Origin: an uncultured bacterium
GTDB taxonomy: Bacteria; Gemmatimonadota; Gemmatimonadetes; Longimicrobiales; RSA9
Assembly: GCA_937889645.1 (NCBI GenBank)
Contig: CALBZE010000101.1
Coordinates: forward strand, 14,043 to 78,042
Direction of reading: 5' to 3'
DNA length: 64,000 nucleotides
The position numbers and the translations under genes are program-made. Shown here in pieces: positions 51,874 to 60,920 of this stretch. A model generated the notes under the pieces. The model was given only the letters and a program-made list of their open reading frames with translations. It did no database searches and was not told the origin of the DNA. Within the stretch, counting starts at the first letter, position 1. The number at the start of each line of letters is the position of its first letter.

Positions 51874-53460
51874 ATGTTCGGCACGCTGAAAGGCCGAATC
51901 CTCGTGATCCTCGCCGTCATGGCGATGGCCGGCTGGTACCTGTACTCGAACGGCGTCAAACTCGGCCTCGACCTCCAGGGCGGGATGCACCTGGCGCTCG
52001 AGGTGGCTGATCCCGACGGCACGATGACGCCCGAGGCGCGGGCCGATGCGACGGAACAGGCGCTGAAGATCATCCGCACGCGGATCGACGAGTTCGGCGT
52101 CGAGGAGCCGCTGATCCAGAAGGTCGGAAGCGACCGGATCATCGTAGAGCTTGCCGGGATCACGGACGAGGAGCGCGCCAAGGACGTCGTTCGGCAGACG
52201 GCGTATCTCGAGTTCAAGCTGGTCCAGGACGGGGAGGATTTCATCGCGGCGCTGCCGAGGATCGATCGCGCGATCGTCCAGACGCTGGGCGCCGAGGCGG
52301 TGACGGACCGTGCGCGGGCCGAGCGCCCCGGTGAAGCGGTCGAGCAGCTCCTCTTCGGCCGGCAGGACACGACGAAGTCGGACGACGCGGCCGCCGACTC
52401 GGCCGTGGCGGCGAGGCCGCTCACCGCGCTGCTGCTCCAGAGCGGATCCGAGGGCGAGTTCCTCGTCGCCGAAGCGGATGTCGCTACGGTCGAGCGCTAC
52501 CTGGCGCTCCCCGAGGTGCAGCGTGCGCTGCCCCGGAACACGGAGCTGCGGTGGGGCGTGGAGCCGAGGGGCCGCGGCGCGCAGCTGTACCGGTCGCTGT
52601 ACGTGCTGGAATCGCGGGCGTTCATGACCGGCGAGGTCCTGGAGGACGCTCAGCCCGGCCGGGAGCCGCAGTTCGGCATGACGGTCGTCAACTTCCAGTT
52701 GAACCGGACGGGCGCTCGGACCTTCGAGCGAGTGACGTCGCAGCACATTGGCGACCGGATCGCGATCGTCCTCGACAATAAGGTCTTCAGCGCCCCGGTC
52801 GTGCAGAGCCGCATTTCGAACCGTGGGCAGATCGAGCTGGGTCAGGCGCCGCTCCAGGAGGCGAACGACCTGGCGCTCGTCCTGCGGGCCGGTGCGCTCC
52901 CCGCGCCGCTCGAGATCATCGAGGAGCGTACGGTCGGGCCGTCGCTCGGCGCCGACTCGATCGCGAAGGGCCAGCTGGCGGGGATCATCGGCGTCGCCTT
53001 CGTGATCGTGGTCATGATCGCGTACTACCGCTTCGCGGGCGTCCTCGCCGTGATCGCCCTGGGTGTTTACGCTCTCGTCGTGCTGGGCGGGATGGCGGGG
53101 CTCAACGCCACGCTCACGGCGCCCGGGATCGCGGGCCTGATCCTGTCCATCGGCATGGCGGTGGACGCAAACGTCCTGATCTTCGAGCGCATTCGGGAGG
53201 AGCTGGCGGCCGGGCGGACGGTCCGCATGGCGGTCGACGAGGGCTTCTCCAACGCCATGTCCGCGATCGTCGACTCGAACATCACGACGTTGATGACGGC
53301 GCTGATCCTGTTCTACATCGGCACGGGGCCCGTACGCGGCTTCGCCGTCACGCTCTCGATCGGGATCGTCGCGTCGTTCTTCTCGGCCGTCTTCGTGACG
53401 CGCACGCTCTTCCTGCTGTATCTGCAGCGGAAGCGGGCGGTGGAAGCCATCAGCATCTGA
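51874..53460 (+). CDS. secD: SecD, protein translocase subunit
   Basis: The 528-residue protein uses the proton gradient to complete protein export on the periplasmic side. TM1 is followed by GVKLGLDLQGGMHLALEV (about residue 27), the D1 motif. A large periplasmic domain contains VGSDRIIVELAGI, and the last five helices include GLILSIGMAVDANVLIFERI. ATG 51874 follows GGAGAGACG; a TTG at 51844 is unlikely. SecF follows at 18 bp. Confidence 0.95.
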   Translation: MFGTLKGRILVILAVMAMAGWYLYSNGVKLGLDLQGGMHLALEVADPDGTMTPEARADATEQALKIIRTRIDEFGVEEPLIQKVGSDRIIVELAGITDEERAKDVVRQTAYLEFKLVQDGEDFIAALPRIDRAIVQTLGAEAVTDRARAERPGEAVEQLLFGRQDTTKSDDAAADSAVAARPLTALLLQSGSEGEFLVAEADVATVERYLALPEVQRALPRNTELRWGVEPRGRGAQLYRSLYVLESRAFMTGEVLEDAQPGREPQFGMTVVNFQLNRTGARTFERVTSQHIGDRIAIVLDNKVFSAPVVQSRISNRGQIELGQAPLQEANDLALVLRAGALPAPLEIIEERTVGPSLGADSIAKGQLAGIIGVAFVIVVMIAYYRFAGVLAVIALGVYALVVLGGMAGLNATLTAPGIAGLILSIGMAVDANVLIFERIREELAAGRTVRMAVDEGFSNAMSAIVDSNITTLMTALILFYIGTGPVRGFAVTLSIGIVASFFSAVFVTRTLFLLYLQRKRAVEAISI

Positions 53461-53478
53461 CGTGGAGCCAGGATCGGC

Positions 53479-54441
53479 ATGCGACTCTTCGGCAACGCGA
53501 ACTTCGACTTCATCGGGCATCGCCGCGTGGCGTTTGCCCTGAGCGGCGCCGCCGTGGCGCTTTCGATTCTCGTCGCCCTGTTCTGGCAGATCAGCCGGGG
53601 CTCGTGGTTGAATTACGGCGTCGACTTCACGGGCGGGACGATCGTCCAGGTCGCGTTCCACGAGGAGACGTCGGTCGGGGAGCTTCGCGAGACCGTCGGC
53701 ACGGTCGTGCCGGGCGCGGAGATCACCCGGTTCGGCGGGGAGAACGAGTTCCTGGTCCGCGCTCCCGAGTTCGCCGAGGGTGGTCAGGAGGTCGGCAACG
53801 TCATCGTGGACGCGCTCGCCGAACGGTACGGCGCGGCCGGTTTCGACGTCTCGAGGATCGAGGCGGTCGGGCCGAAGATCGGCGGCGAGCTGCAGCAGCG
53901 CGCGCTGCTGGCGATCCTGCTGTCATTCGTCGGCATCCTCGCCTACCTCGCCTTCCGGTTCGAGTGGCGCTTCGGCGTCGCGGCGGTGATTGCACTCGCG
54001 CATGACATCGTGGTGACGCTCGGGATCATCTCCGCGTTCAGGATGGAAGTGCTGCTCCCGATCGTCGCCGCGGTGCTCACGATCGTCGGGTACTCGATCA
54101 ACGACAAGATCGTGGTGTTCGACCGGGCGCGCGAGAACTTGAAGAAGAGCGGCCGTCGCGAGGATATGGCGACGATCCTGAATCGCTCGATCAACGAGAC
54201 GCTCCCCCGGACGATCATGACGAGCGTGACGACGTTGGCCACGCTGCTCGCCCTCTTCATGTTCGGTGGCGAGACGATCCGGGACTTGGCGCTGATCATG
54301 TTCGTGGGGATCCTGATCGGTACCTACTCGTCGATCTTCGTCGCGTCGCCGGCGCTTCTCGCGATCACGCAGCGGTGGAAGCCGCAGTCGAAAGGGGCGA
54401 AGAAGCCGGCGCGGTCGACGCGGTCGAGCGTTGCGGTCTGA
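53479..54441 (+). CDS. secF: SecF, protein translocase subunit
   Basis: The 320-residue partner of SecD has NYGVDFTGGTIVQVAF in the first periplasmic section. TM4-6 contain LTIVGYSINDKIVVFDRARE and the final FVGILIGTYSSIFVASPALL. The C-terminal tail is Lys/Arg/Ser-rich. SecD and SecF are separate genes here, not fused. The tatD gene follows with an 88-bp gap. Confidence 0.95.
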   Translation: MRLFGNANFDFIGHRRVAFALSGAAVALSILVALFWQISRGSWLNYGVDFTGGTIVQVAFHEETSVGELRETVGTVVPGAEITRFGGENEFLVRAPEFAEGGQEVGNVIVDALAERYGAAGFDVSRIEAVGPKIGGELQQRALLAILLSFVGILAYLAFRFEWRFGVAAVIALAHDIVVTLGIISAFRMEVLLPIVAAVLTIVGYSINDKIVVFDRARENLKKSGRREDMATILNRSINETLPRTIMTSVTTLATLLALFMFGGETIRDLALIMFVGILIGTYSSIFVASPALLAITQRWKPQSKGAKKPARSTRSSVAV

Positions 54442-54529
54442 CGGATCCGCGGGCCGCGAGGTCGGATCCACACGGGGGTCGGGGAACGGCGCGCGGCGTC
54501 GTGACCTGACCCCTCGGCGCATTGGGGCT

Positions 54530-55321
54530 ATGCTTTTCGACTCGCACTGTCACCTGACGGACGAACGTCTGCGCGACGACGCGGACGCGGTCGTCGGCCG
54601 GGCGCGGGAAGCCGGCGTCCTCCGGATGGTCACGATCGGCGCGGACCCGGAGGAGATGGAGGCCGCGGTCGGCCTGGCCTCGCAGTTCGACGGCGTCTGG
54701 GCCTCCGTCGGGGTGCACCCGCACGTGGCGGACCGGGCCACGGCCGAGGTGTTCGACCGGATCACCGAGCTGGCCGGGCGGCCGGAGGTCGTGGCGCTGG
54801 GTGAGACGGGACTCGACTACTACTACGACAACGCCCCGCGCGCGGCGCAGCGACGGGCGTTTCTCCGCCACCTCGAGCTCGGCGCCGAGCTCGGCCTGCC
54901 GGTCGTGGTGCACACGCGCTCGGCGGACGAAGACACGGCCGCCGTGCTCCGGGAGGCGGGCGCGTCCGTGCGCGGCGTCCTCCACTGCTTCACCGGCGGC
55001 CGGGAGCTGCTGGAGACGGCGCTCGAGGTGGGGTGGTACGTGTCCTTCTCGGGCGTCGTCACCTTCAAGAACTTCGACGGCGACGCGATGGTCCGCACCG
55101 TGCCCGCCGACCGGCTCCTGATCGAGACGGACAGCCCATACCTGGCTCCGGTGCCGATGAGGGGCCGGCGCAACGAGCCGGCGTTCGTGCGTCACGTCGC
55201 GGAGGCCGTGGCCCGGATCCGCGGCGCGAGCTTCGAGGCGATCGCCGAACGAACGACGGCGAACGCGACGCGGTTCTACGGGCTGCCGGAACTGCCCTGG
55301 TCGGCGGCGTCCGCGGCGTGA
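54530..55321 (+). CDS. tatD: TatD-family deoxyribonuclease/hydrolase
   Basis: The 263-residue TIM-barrel metal hydrolase starts MLFDSHCHLTDERL (metal-binding H-x-H). It contains GVHPHVAD and GETGLDYYYDNAP (metal Glu) and ends with LIETDSPYLAPVPMRGRRNE, all TatD signatures. It is a 3'-5' DNase-type enzyme in DNA repair or quality control. ATG 54530 is preferred because the family begins there. Confidence 0.92.
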   Translation: MLFDSHCHLTDERLRDDADAVVGRAREAGVLRMVTIGADPEEMEAAVGLASQFDGVWASVGVHPHVADRATAEVFDRITELAGRPEVVALGETGLDYYYDNAPRAAQRRAFLRHLELGAELGLPVVVHTRSADEDTAAVLREAGASVRGVLHCFTGGRELLETALEVGWYVSFSGVVTFKNFDGDAMVRTVPADRLLIETDSPYLAPVPMRGRRNEPAFVRHVAEAVARIRGASFEAIAERTTANATRFYGLPELPWSAASAA

Positions 55322-55405
55322 TTTTCACCGGCCCGGCGCTTATCTTTCTCGGCCTGGGACGAGCGGTGCCGCCCCGGCGCCGCGGCCACGGGTAGGACAC
55401 AACGA

Positions 55406-57220
55406 ATGGCACGCCGGATCCACATCCTTCCGGACCATCTGGCCAATCAGATCGCCGCAGGCGAGGTCGTAGAGCGGCCGGCCTCGGTGGTGAAGGAGCT
55501 GGTCGAGAACGCGCTCGACGCCGCGGCCACGCGCATCGACATCTCGATACAGAACGGCGGGAAGACCGAGATCCGCGTCGCCGACGACGGGACCGGCATG
55601 GGTCGCGAGGATGCACTCCTCGCCCTGGACCGTCACGCGACGAGCAAGATCGCCAGCGAGGCCGATCTCGCGGCCGTGAAGACCCTTGGCTTCCGGGGGG
55701 AAGCGCTCCCATCGATCGCCTCGGTCTCGCGCATGGTGCTCGAGACGGCGGAGCCGGGCGGCGTGGGCACGCGCGTACGGGTCGCCGGCGGGCGCATCCT
55801 CGGGGCCGAGGACTGCGCGCGCCAGGGCGGGACGACCGTCGTCGTGAGCAACCTCTTCTTCAACGTTCCCGCGCGAGCCAAGTTCCTGAAGAGCGCGGCG
55901 GCGGAGACGCGCGCCGTGGTCGACGTCGTCATCACCCTCGCCCTCGCGAATCTTTCGACGTCGTTCCGTCTCGAGTCGAACAGCCGCACGCTACTCGAGC
56001 TCCCGGCGGCCCCCGACCTCGCGTCGCGTATCGCGGCGATCTGGGACGAGAGCGCGGCGGCGCGGCTGATCCCCGCCACGGGCTCGGCTCCGGGCGTGCG
56101 AGTGGCCGGGCTCGTCGAGCGGCCCGACGCGGCCCAGACCGGTCCGCGTCGCGTGCACCTGTTCGTCGGCGGCCGGCCGTTCCGGGACCGGGAAGTGGTT
56201 CAGGCGGCGGAGCGCGCCTACCGCACGACCGTCCCATTCGGGGTGCGGCCCTCCCTCTTCCTCTATCTCGACGTGGAACCGGGCGGGGTGGACGTCAACG
56301 TCCACCCCACCAAGGCGGAGGTCCGATTCCGCGATCGGGAGGCGGTGCACGAACTCGTGGAGAAGGCGGTGAGGGAAGCGCTCGGCTCGCTCGAGAGCGC
56401 GGCGACGCTCGACCGGCGGCCGGCACTCCCGCAGCTCCGGCGGCCGTCGCCGCCCCCGGAGCCTGAGCAGAAGTCGGAGGCGCCGGATCAGCTCGCGTTC
56501 TTCGTTGCGGCGACGCCGGTAGCTTCGCCGGACCGGGACGCGGGCGAGGGAGCCGGCCGCGGCTCGGCGCCGGAGGATTTCACCCCGGCCGTCGAGACGT
56601 CGGAGGGGGCCGCCCGGCGGGAGGCGGCGGCAGCGGATGGCCGCCGCCCGGTCCTTTGGCAGATCCACGACACGTACATCCTCGCGGAAACGCGCAGCGG
56701 CCTGCTCATCATCGACCAGCACTCGGCGCACGAGCGGATTCTGTTCGAGGCGATGATGCGCGGCTTCTCGAACGGCGGGCAGGTGAGCCAGCGGCTCCTC
56801 TTCCCGCTCACGCTGCGCCTCTCGCCGGCCGAGTATGCGGTCGTGGAGGACATGGCTTCGCTCTTCCACGCGGCCGGCTTCGAGGTCGAGCCGTTCGGCG
56901 GCCGCACGATCATCGTGCACGGCGCGCCAGCGCCCCACCCGTACTTCGACGCCGAACGTTGCCTGCGCGAAATGATCACGGAGCTCGCGCAGGGGAGCGA
57001 GCTGACCCGGGCGGCGAAGAACCAGTACGAGCGGATCGCGATGACGTTCGCGTGCAAGGGCGCGATTAAGGCGGGCCAGCGCCTCTCCCAGGCCGAGATG
57101 GCCGAGCTCTTCGACCAGCTCTTCGCCACCGAGCTCCCGTCGCACGACGTGCACGGCAGGCCGACGATCGTTCGGCTCTCGCTCCAGGAGCTCGAACGAC
57201 GATTCGGTCGCCATGGCTGA
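55406..57220 (+). CDS. mutL: DNA mismatch repair protein MutL
   Basis: The 604-residue protein has the GHKL ATPase fold (VKELVENALDAAATRIDIS, DDGTGM, RHATSKI, LGFRGEALPSIASVSRM; residues about 25-105). A transducer domain and a Pro/Ala-rich linker (about 330-410) follow. The C-terminal dimerisation domain contains IIDQHSAHERILFEAMM, a DQHAxxExxxxE-type endonuclease motif with Ser for Ala. Nicking activity is thus likely, as in organisms without MutH. miaA overlaps its end by 8 bases. Confidence 0.95.
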   Translation: MARRIHILPDHLANQIAAGEVVERPASVVKELVENALDAAATRIDISIQNGGKTEIRVADDGTGMGREDALLALDRHATSKIASEADLAAVKTLGFRGEALPSIASVSRMVLETAEPGGVGTRVRVAGGRILGAEDCARQGGTTVVVSNLFFNVPARAKFLKSAAAETRAVVDVVITLALANLSTSFRLESNSRTLLELPAAPDLASRIAAIWDESAAARLIPATGSAPGVRVAGLVERPDAAQTGPRRVHLFVGGRPFRDREVVQAAERAYRTTVPFGVRPSLFLYLDVEPGGVDVNVHPTKAEVRFRDREAVHELVEKAVREALGSLESAATLDRRPALPQLRRPSPPPEPEQKSEAPDQLAFFVAATPVASPDRDAGEGAGRGSAPEDFTPAVETSEGAARREAAAADGRRPVLWQIHDTYILAETRSGLLIIDQHSAHERILFEAMMRGFSNGGQVSQRLLFPLTLRLSPAEYAVVEDMASLFHAAGFEVEPFGGRTIIVHGAPAPHPYFDAERCLREMITELAQGSELTRAAKNQYERIAMTFACKGAIKAGQRLSQAEMAELFDQLFATELPSHDVHGRPTIVRLSLQELERRFGRHG

Positions 57221-58178
57221 ACCGGGCGCATCGGGGCGCGACAAACCGGTCGCCATCGTCATCACCGGCCCGACCGCGACCGGCAAGACCGCACTTTCCC
57301 TCGAGGTGGCCGAGCGCCTCGATGGCGAGATCATCTCCATGGACTCCCGCCAGGTTTACCGCGGGATGGACATCGGCACCGCCAAGGCGACGCGGGCCCA
57401 GCGCGCCCGTGTCCCTCACCACGGCCTCGACCTGGTCGACCCGGACCAGCGCTACAGCGCGGGGCAGTTCGCGCGCGACGCGCGGCGCTGGATCGAGGAG
57501 ATCCGCGCGCGCGGCCACACGCCGATCCTGGTCGGCGGCACCGGCTTCTTTCTGCGGGCGCTCACTCATCCGCTCTTTCGCGAGCCAGAGATTCCGGAGC
57601 ACGCGCGAGAAGCGCTCAAGCGCTGGCTCGGTCGCCAGCCGGATGCGAAACTCCGGCGCTGGCTCGAGGATTTGGATCCGGCGACGGCCGAGGCGCTCGC
57701 GACGAGTGGCGGGCGCCAGCGCGTCGCCCGCGCGCTCGAGGTCGCGCTCCTGACCGGGCGCCCACTCTCGTGGTGGCACCGGCACGCGCCGCCCGAGGCG
57801 CCCGGGCTGCCGCTCCGCATCTTCGTGCTCACGCTCCCCCGCGAGCAGCTCTATCGTCGAATCGACGAACGCGTGCTGGAGATGGTCGAAGCCGGGTGGG
57901 TGGATGAGGTACGCGCGCTCCTCGACCGCGGGTACGACCTCGACGACCCGGGGATGGTCGCCACGGGGTACCCGGAGCTCGTCGCGTACCTCCGTGGAGG
58001 GTGGTCGCTCGAGGACGCGATCGATGCGACGCAGCGCGCGACCCGGCGCTACGCGCGCCGGCAGCTCACCTGGTTCCGGCACCAGCTCCCGCCGAGCGCC
58101 ATCTGGCTCGATGCGACCCGCCCTCGGGAGGAGCTTGCCGACGAGATTGTCGACATCTGGACTCGGGAGGACCTCTGA
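57213..58178 (+). CDS. miaA: tRNA dimethylallyltransferase
   Basis: The 321-residue enzyme adds a dimethylallyl group to A37 of tRNAs reading UNN codons. P-loop GPTATGKTALSLEVAERLDG (about 13-32), SMDSRQVYRGMDIGTAK and LVGGTGFFLRAL are hallmark motifs. ATG 57213 overlaps mutL. The mutL-miaA pairing is common in bacteria. The end overlaps the probable bshA start (CTCTGA). Confidence 0.95.
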   Translation: MAEPGASGRDKPVAIVITGPTATGKTALSLEVAERLDGEIISMDSRQVYRGMDIGTAKATRAQRARVPHHGLDLVDPDQRYSAGQFARDARRWIEEIRARGHTPILVGGTGFFLRALTHPLFREPEIPEHAREALKRWLGRQPDAKLRRWLEDLDPATAEALATSGGRQRVARALEVALLTGRPLSWWHRHAPPEAPGLPLRIFVLTLPREQLYRRIDERVLEMVEAGWVDEVRALLDRGYDLDDPGMVATGYPELVAYLRGGWSLEDAIDATQRATRRYARRQLTWFRHQLPPSAIWLDATRPREELADEIVDIWTREDL

Positions 58179-59296
58179 AGATCGGCATCACCTGCTACCC
58201 CGTCTACGGCGGCTCCGGCGTGGTGGCCACGGAGCTCGGGCTCGAACTCGCGCGACGCGGCCACGAGGTCCACTTCATCACGTACGCCCAGCCGTTTCGG
58301 CTTCCGTTCTTCGTGGAGCGCGTCTACTACCACGAGGTCGAGATGCCGTCGTACCCCCTGTTCGACCACCCGCCGTACTCGCTCGCGCTCGCGGTGGCGA
58401 TGCACTCCACGGCGGTTCGAGTCGGGCTCGACATCCTCCACGTGCACTATGCGATCCCGCACGCCACGTCGGCGTGGATCGCGAAGGAGATGCTGGGTGG
58501 CGATGGGCTCCGCGTCATCACGACGCTGCACGGCACCGACATCACGCTCGTGGGTCAGGATCCGTCGTTCCGCCCGATCACCGAGTTCTCGTTGGCCCGA
58601 TCGGACGGGATCACGGCCGTATCGGAGTACCTGAGGCGGGAGACCGTCGAGCACTTCGGCGTCCCGGCCGATGCGATCCGCGTCATCCCGAACTTCGTCG
58701 ATCTCACGCTCTACAATCGGGATCGCACGCCGTGCCATCGGGGCTCGTTCGCCGGGCCGGGCGAGAAGATCGTCATCCACATCTCGAACTTCCGGCCCGT
58801 GAAACGCATCGAGGACGTGGTGCGTGCCTTTGCGCGGATTTCACGAGAGATCCCGGCGCGGCTCCTCATGGTGGGGGACGGCCCGGACAGGGGCCGCGCC
58901 GAGGCCGTGGCGCAGGAGGAGGGCGTCGAGGCACGCGTCGCCTTCCTGGGGAAGCAGGAGTCCGTGGCCGCGCTGTTGGGCTGCGCCGACCTGCTCCTCC
59001 TCCCGAGCGCCTCCGAGGCGTTCGGCCTCGCCGCCCTCGAGGCGATGGCGTGCGGCGTGCCCGTCGTCGCATCGGACGTGGGTGGGCTCCCCGAGGTGGT
59101 GACCCACGGGGAAACCGGTTACCTCGCCCCGGTCGGCGACATCGAGACCATGGCGGCGTTCGGCGTCGAAGTCCTGCGCGACGCGGAGCAGTGGAGCCGC
59201 ATGAGCACGGCGGCGCGCGTGGCGGCCGAACGCTTCGCAGCCGACAAGATCGTCCCGATGTACGAGGCCTATTACGCCGAGGTGATGGCCAGGTGA
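58175..59296 (+). CDS. bshA: BshA-type glycosyltransferase (GlcNAc-malate synthase), probable CTG start
   Basis: The roughly 373-residue GT4 enzyme makes GlcNAc-alpha-malate, the first step of bacillithiol synthesis. KIGITCYPVYGGSGVVATEL at the very N-terminus and FHxxGTD-like THDIT region (TTLHGTDITLVGQDPSF) fit BshA. The GT-B donor motif (LLLPSASEAFGLAALEAMA) is present. The family begins MKIGITCYP. The codon in that place is CTG (58175-58177), overlapping the miaA stop and preceded by GGGAGG; no ATG, GTG or TTG lies in frame nearby. bshB and bshC are not in the window. Confidence 0.85.
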   Translation: MKIGITCYPVYGGSGVVATELGLELARRGHEVHFITYAQPFRLPFFVERVYYHEVEMPSYPLFDHPPYSLALAVAMHSTAVRVGLDILHVHYAIPHATSAWIAKEMLGGDGLRVITTLHGTDITLVGQDPSFRPITEFSLARSDGITAVSEYLRRETVEHFGVPADAIRVIPNFVDLTLYNRDRTPCHRGSFAGPGEKIVIHISNFRPVKRIEDVVRAFARISREIPARLLMVGDGPDRGRAEAVAQEEGVEARVAFLGKQESVAALLGCADLLLLPSASEAFGLAALEAMACGVPVVASDVGGLPEVVTHGETGYLAPVGDIETMAAFGVEVLRDAEQWSRMSTAARVAAERFAADKIVPMYEAYYAEVMAR

Positions 59297-60081
59297 ACTT
59301 CTTCGAAGCGATCGTGTTGGGGCTGGTGCAGGGGCTTACCGAGTTCCTGCCGGTGTCGAGCTCTGGGCATCTCGTGATCGCCCAGACGTTGATGGACGTC
59401 CCGACCCCCGGCGTGTTCGTCGAGGTCGCGCTGCACCTCGCGACGCTGATTTCGGTCCTGGTCGTCTACCATCGGCGGGTCGGCTCGCTGGCCGTGGGCG
59501 CGGTGCGCCGCGATCCGCAGGCGTGGCGCTACATCGGGCTGCTGCTGCTCGCCTCCGTGCCGGCCGGGATCGTGGGGGTCTTCTTCGAGGACCAGATCGA
59601 GGCGGCGTTCGACGCGCCGTGGGTCACGGGCGCGATGCTGCTGGTCACCGGCGTGCTCCTCTGGTCGACCCGCAAGCTGGGCGACCGGGAGTGGAAGGAG
59701 CGACCCGCCACCAGGCACGCCCTCGGGATGGGGGTCGCCCAGGCGTTCGCGATCCTTCCCGGGATCTCGCGGTCCGGCTCCACGATCACGGCCGGCCTGT
59801 GGGGACGACTACAGGGCGACAGCGCGGCGGAGTTCTCGTTCCTCATGTCCGTCGTCGCGATCGCGGGGGCCGTCGTCCTCCAGATCGGCGACATCGGCGA
59901 ATCGGTGCATCAGGTCGGCGCCACGGCGCTCGCGGCAGGCTTCGTCTCGGCGCTCGTTTCCGGGATCCTGGCCATCCGCCTGTTGATCTGGCTGCTGCGG
60001 AAGCAGACGTTCTACGTGTTCGCCTACTACGTCTGGATCGTGGGCGGGGTCTTCCTGCTCTACCTGGGATTGCGCGGGTGA
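59293..60081 (+). CDS. uppP: Undecaprenyl-diphosphatase
   Basis: The 262-residue membrane enzyme recycles the carrier lipid C55-PP to C55-P for peptidoglycan synthesis. VQGLTEFLPVSSSGHLVIAQ (about 11-30) and AFAILPGISRSGSTITAGLW (about 150-170) are its two catalytic motifs. The latter contains the conserved Arg and the Ser pair. About eight helices are present. GTG 59293 overlaps the bshA stop, and birA overlaps its end by 4 bases. Also named BacA. Confidence 0.95.
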   Translation: MNFFEAIVLGLVQGLTEFLPVSSSGHLVIAQTLMDVPTPGVFVEVALHLATLISVLVVYHRRVGSLAVGAVRRDPQAWRYIGLLLLASVPAGIVGVFFEDQIEAAFDAPWVTGAMLLVTGVLLWSTRKLGDREWKERPATRHALGMGVAQAFAILPGISRSGSTITAGLWGRLQGDSAAEFSFLMSVVAIAGAVVLQIGDIGESVHQVGATALAAGFVSALVSGILAIRLLIWLLRKQTFYVFAYYVWIVGGVFLLYLGLRG

Positions 60082-60920
60082 TCGAGAAGGGCACCCCCTT
60101 GACGGTGTGGGAGGGGCGGCCCGTCCAGGAGTGGCGGGAAGCGTGGGGCGCGCCCACATTGGTCGTGCTGGATGCCGTCGGCTCGACGAACGACGTGGCC
60201 CGGGCCCTCGCGGAGGACGGCGCGCCGTCTGGGACCGCGGTCCTGGCGGAGCATCAGACGGCGGGGCGGGGAAGGGCGGGGCGACGCTGGCACGCACCGC
60301 ACGGGACGGCGCTCCTCCTTTCCGTCGTCCTCAGGCCGCCGGCGGGCCGCGCCGCGGGCTCCGCGCCGGGCGCGATCCCGTTGCGCATCGGCCTCGCGGT
60401 CGCGCGGGCGGCCGAAGCCGTAGCAGGCGTTTCCCTCGGCCTCAAGTGGCCGAACGACGTCGTGGCTCCGGACGCCGGGAAGGTCGCGGGCATCCTATGC
60501 GAAGCCGCATCCGGCGCCGGCGGCGGCTTCGTCGTGGCCGGGATCGGCGTGAACGTGAACCAACGGCCGGAGGACTTCCCATCCGACGTGCGCGCCACGG
60601 CGACGTCGCTCGCGGCCGTGGCCGGGCGGACGGTCTCGCGGGCCGAGCTCTGCGGCGCCATCTTGGTTGCGTTGCGAGAAGCGGGAGATCGCTTCGCGGC
60701 GCCGCTGGAGCCGCACGAGCTGCGAGCGATCGCCGAACGCGACGCGCTTTTCGGGCGAAACGTCAACGTCGACGGCGTACCGCGCGGGACGGCGGTGGGA
60801 ATCGCGCCGGATGGCGCCCTGCTCGTGCGCGACGAGACGGGCGACGTCGGCGCCGTGTACTCGGGCACCGTCCGCGTCCCCGACCCCGACGACTCGGGAC
60901 ATCGAGAACGCTACCCATGA
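60078..60920 (+). CDS. birA: Biotin-[acetyl-CoA-carboxylase] ligase (no HTH domain)
   Basis: The 280-residue ligase activates biotin to biotinyl-AMP and attaches it to carboxylase carrier proteins. GSTNDVARALAE, EHQTAGRGRAGRRWHAPHG (the GRGRxxR loop) and LKWPNDVV are visible. The protein lacks the N-terminal winged-helix DNA-binding domain of E. coli BirA, so it is enzymatic only. GTG 60078 overlaps uppP, and the coaX start lies inside its last codons. Confidence 0.93.
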   Translation: MIEKGTPLTVWEGRPVQEWREAWGAPTLVVLDAVGSTNDVARALAEDGAPSGTAVLAEHQTAGRGRAGRRWHAPHGTALLLSVVLRPPAGRAAGSAPGAIPLRIGLAVARAAEAVAGVSLGLKWPNDVVAPDAGKVAGILCEAASGAGGGFVVAGIGVNVNQRPEDFPSDVRATATSLAAVAGRTVSRAELCGAILVALREAGDRFAAPLEPHELRAIAERDALFGRNVNVDGVPRGTAVGIAPDGALLVRDETGDVGAVYSGTVRVPDPDDSGHRERYP

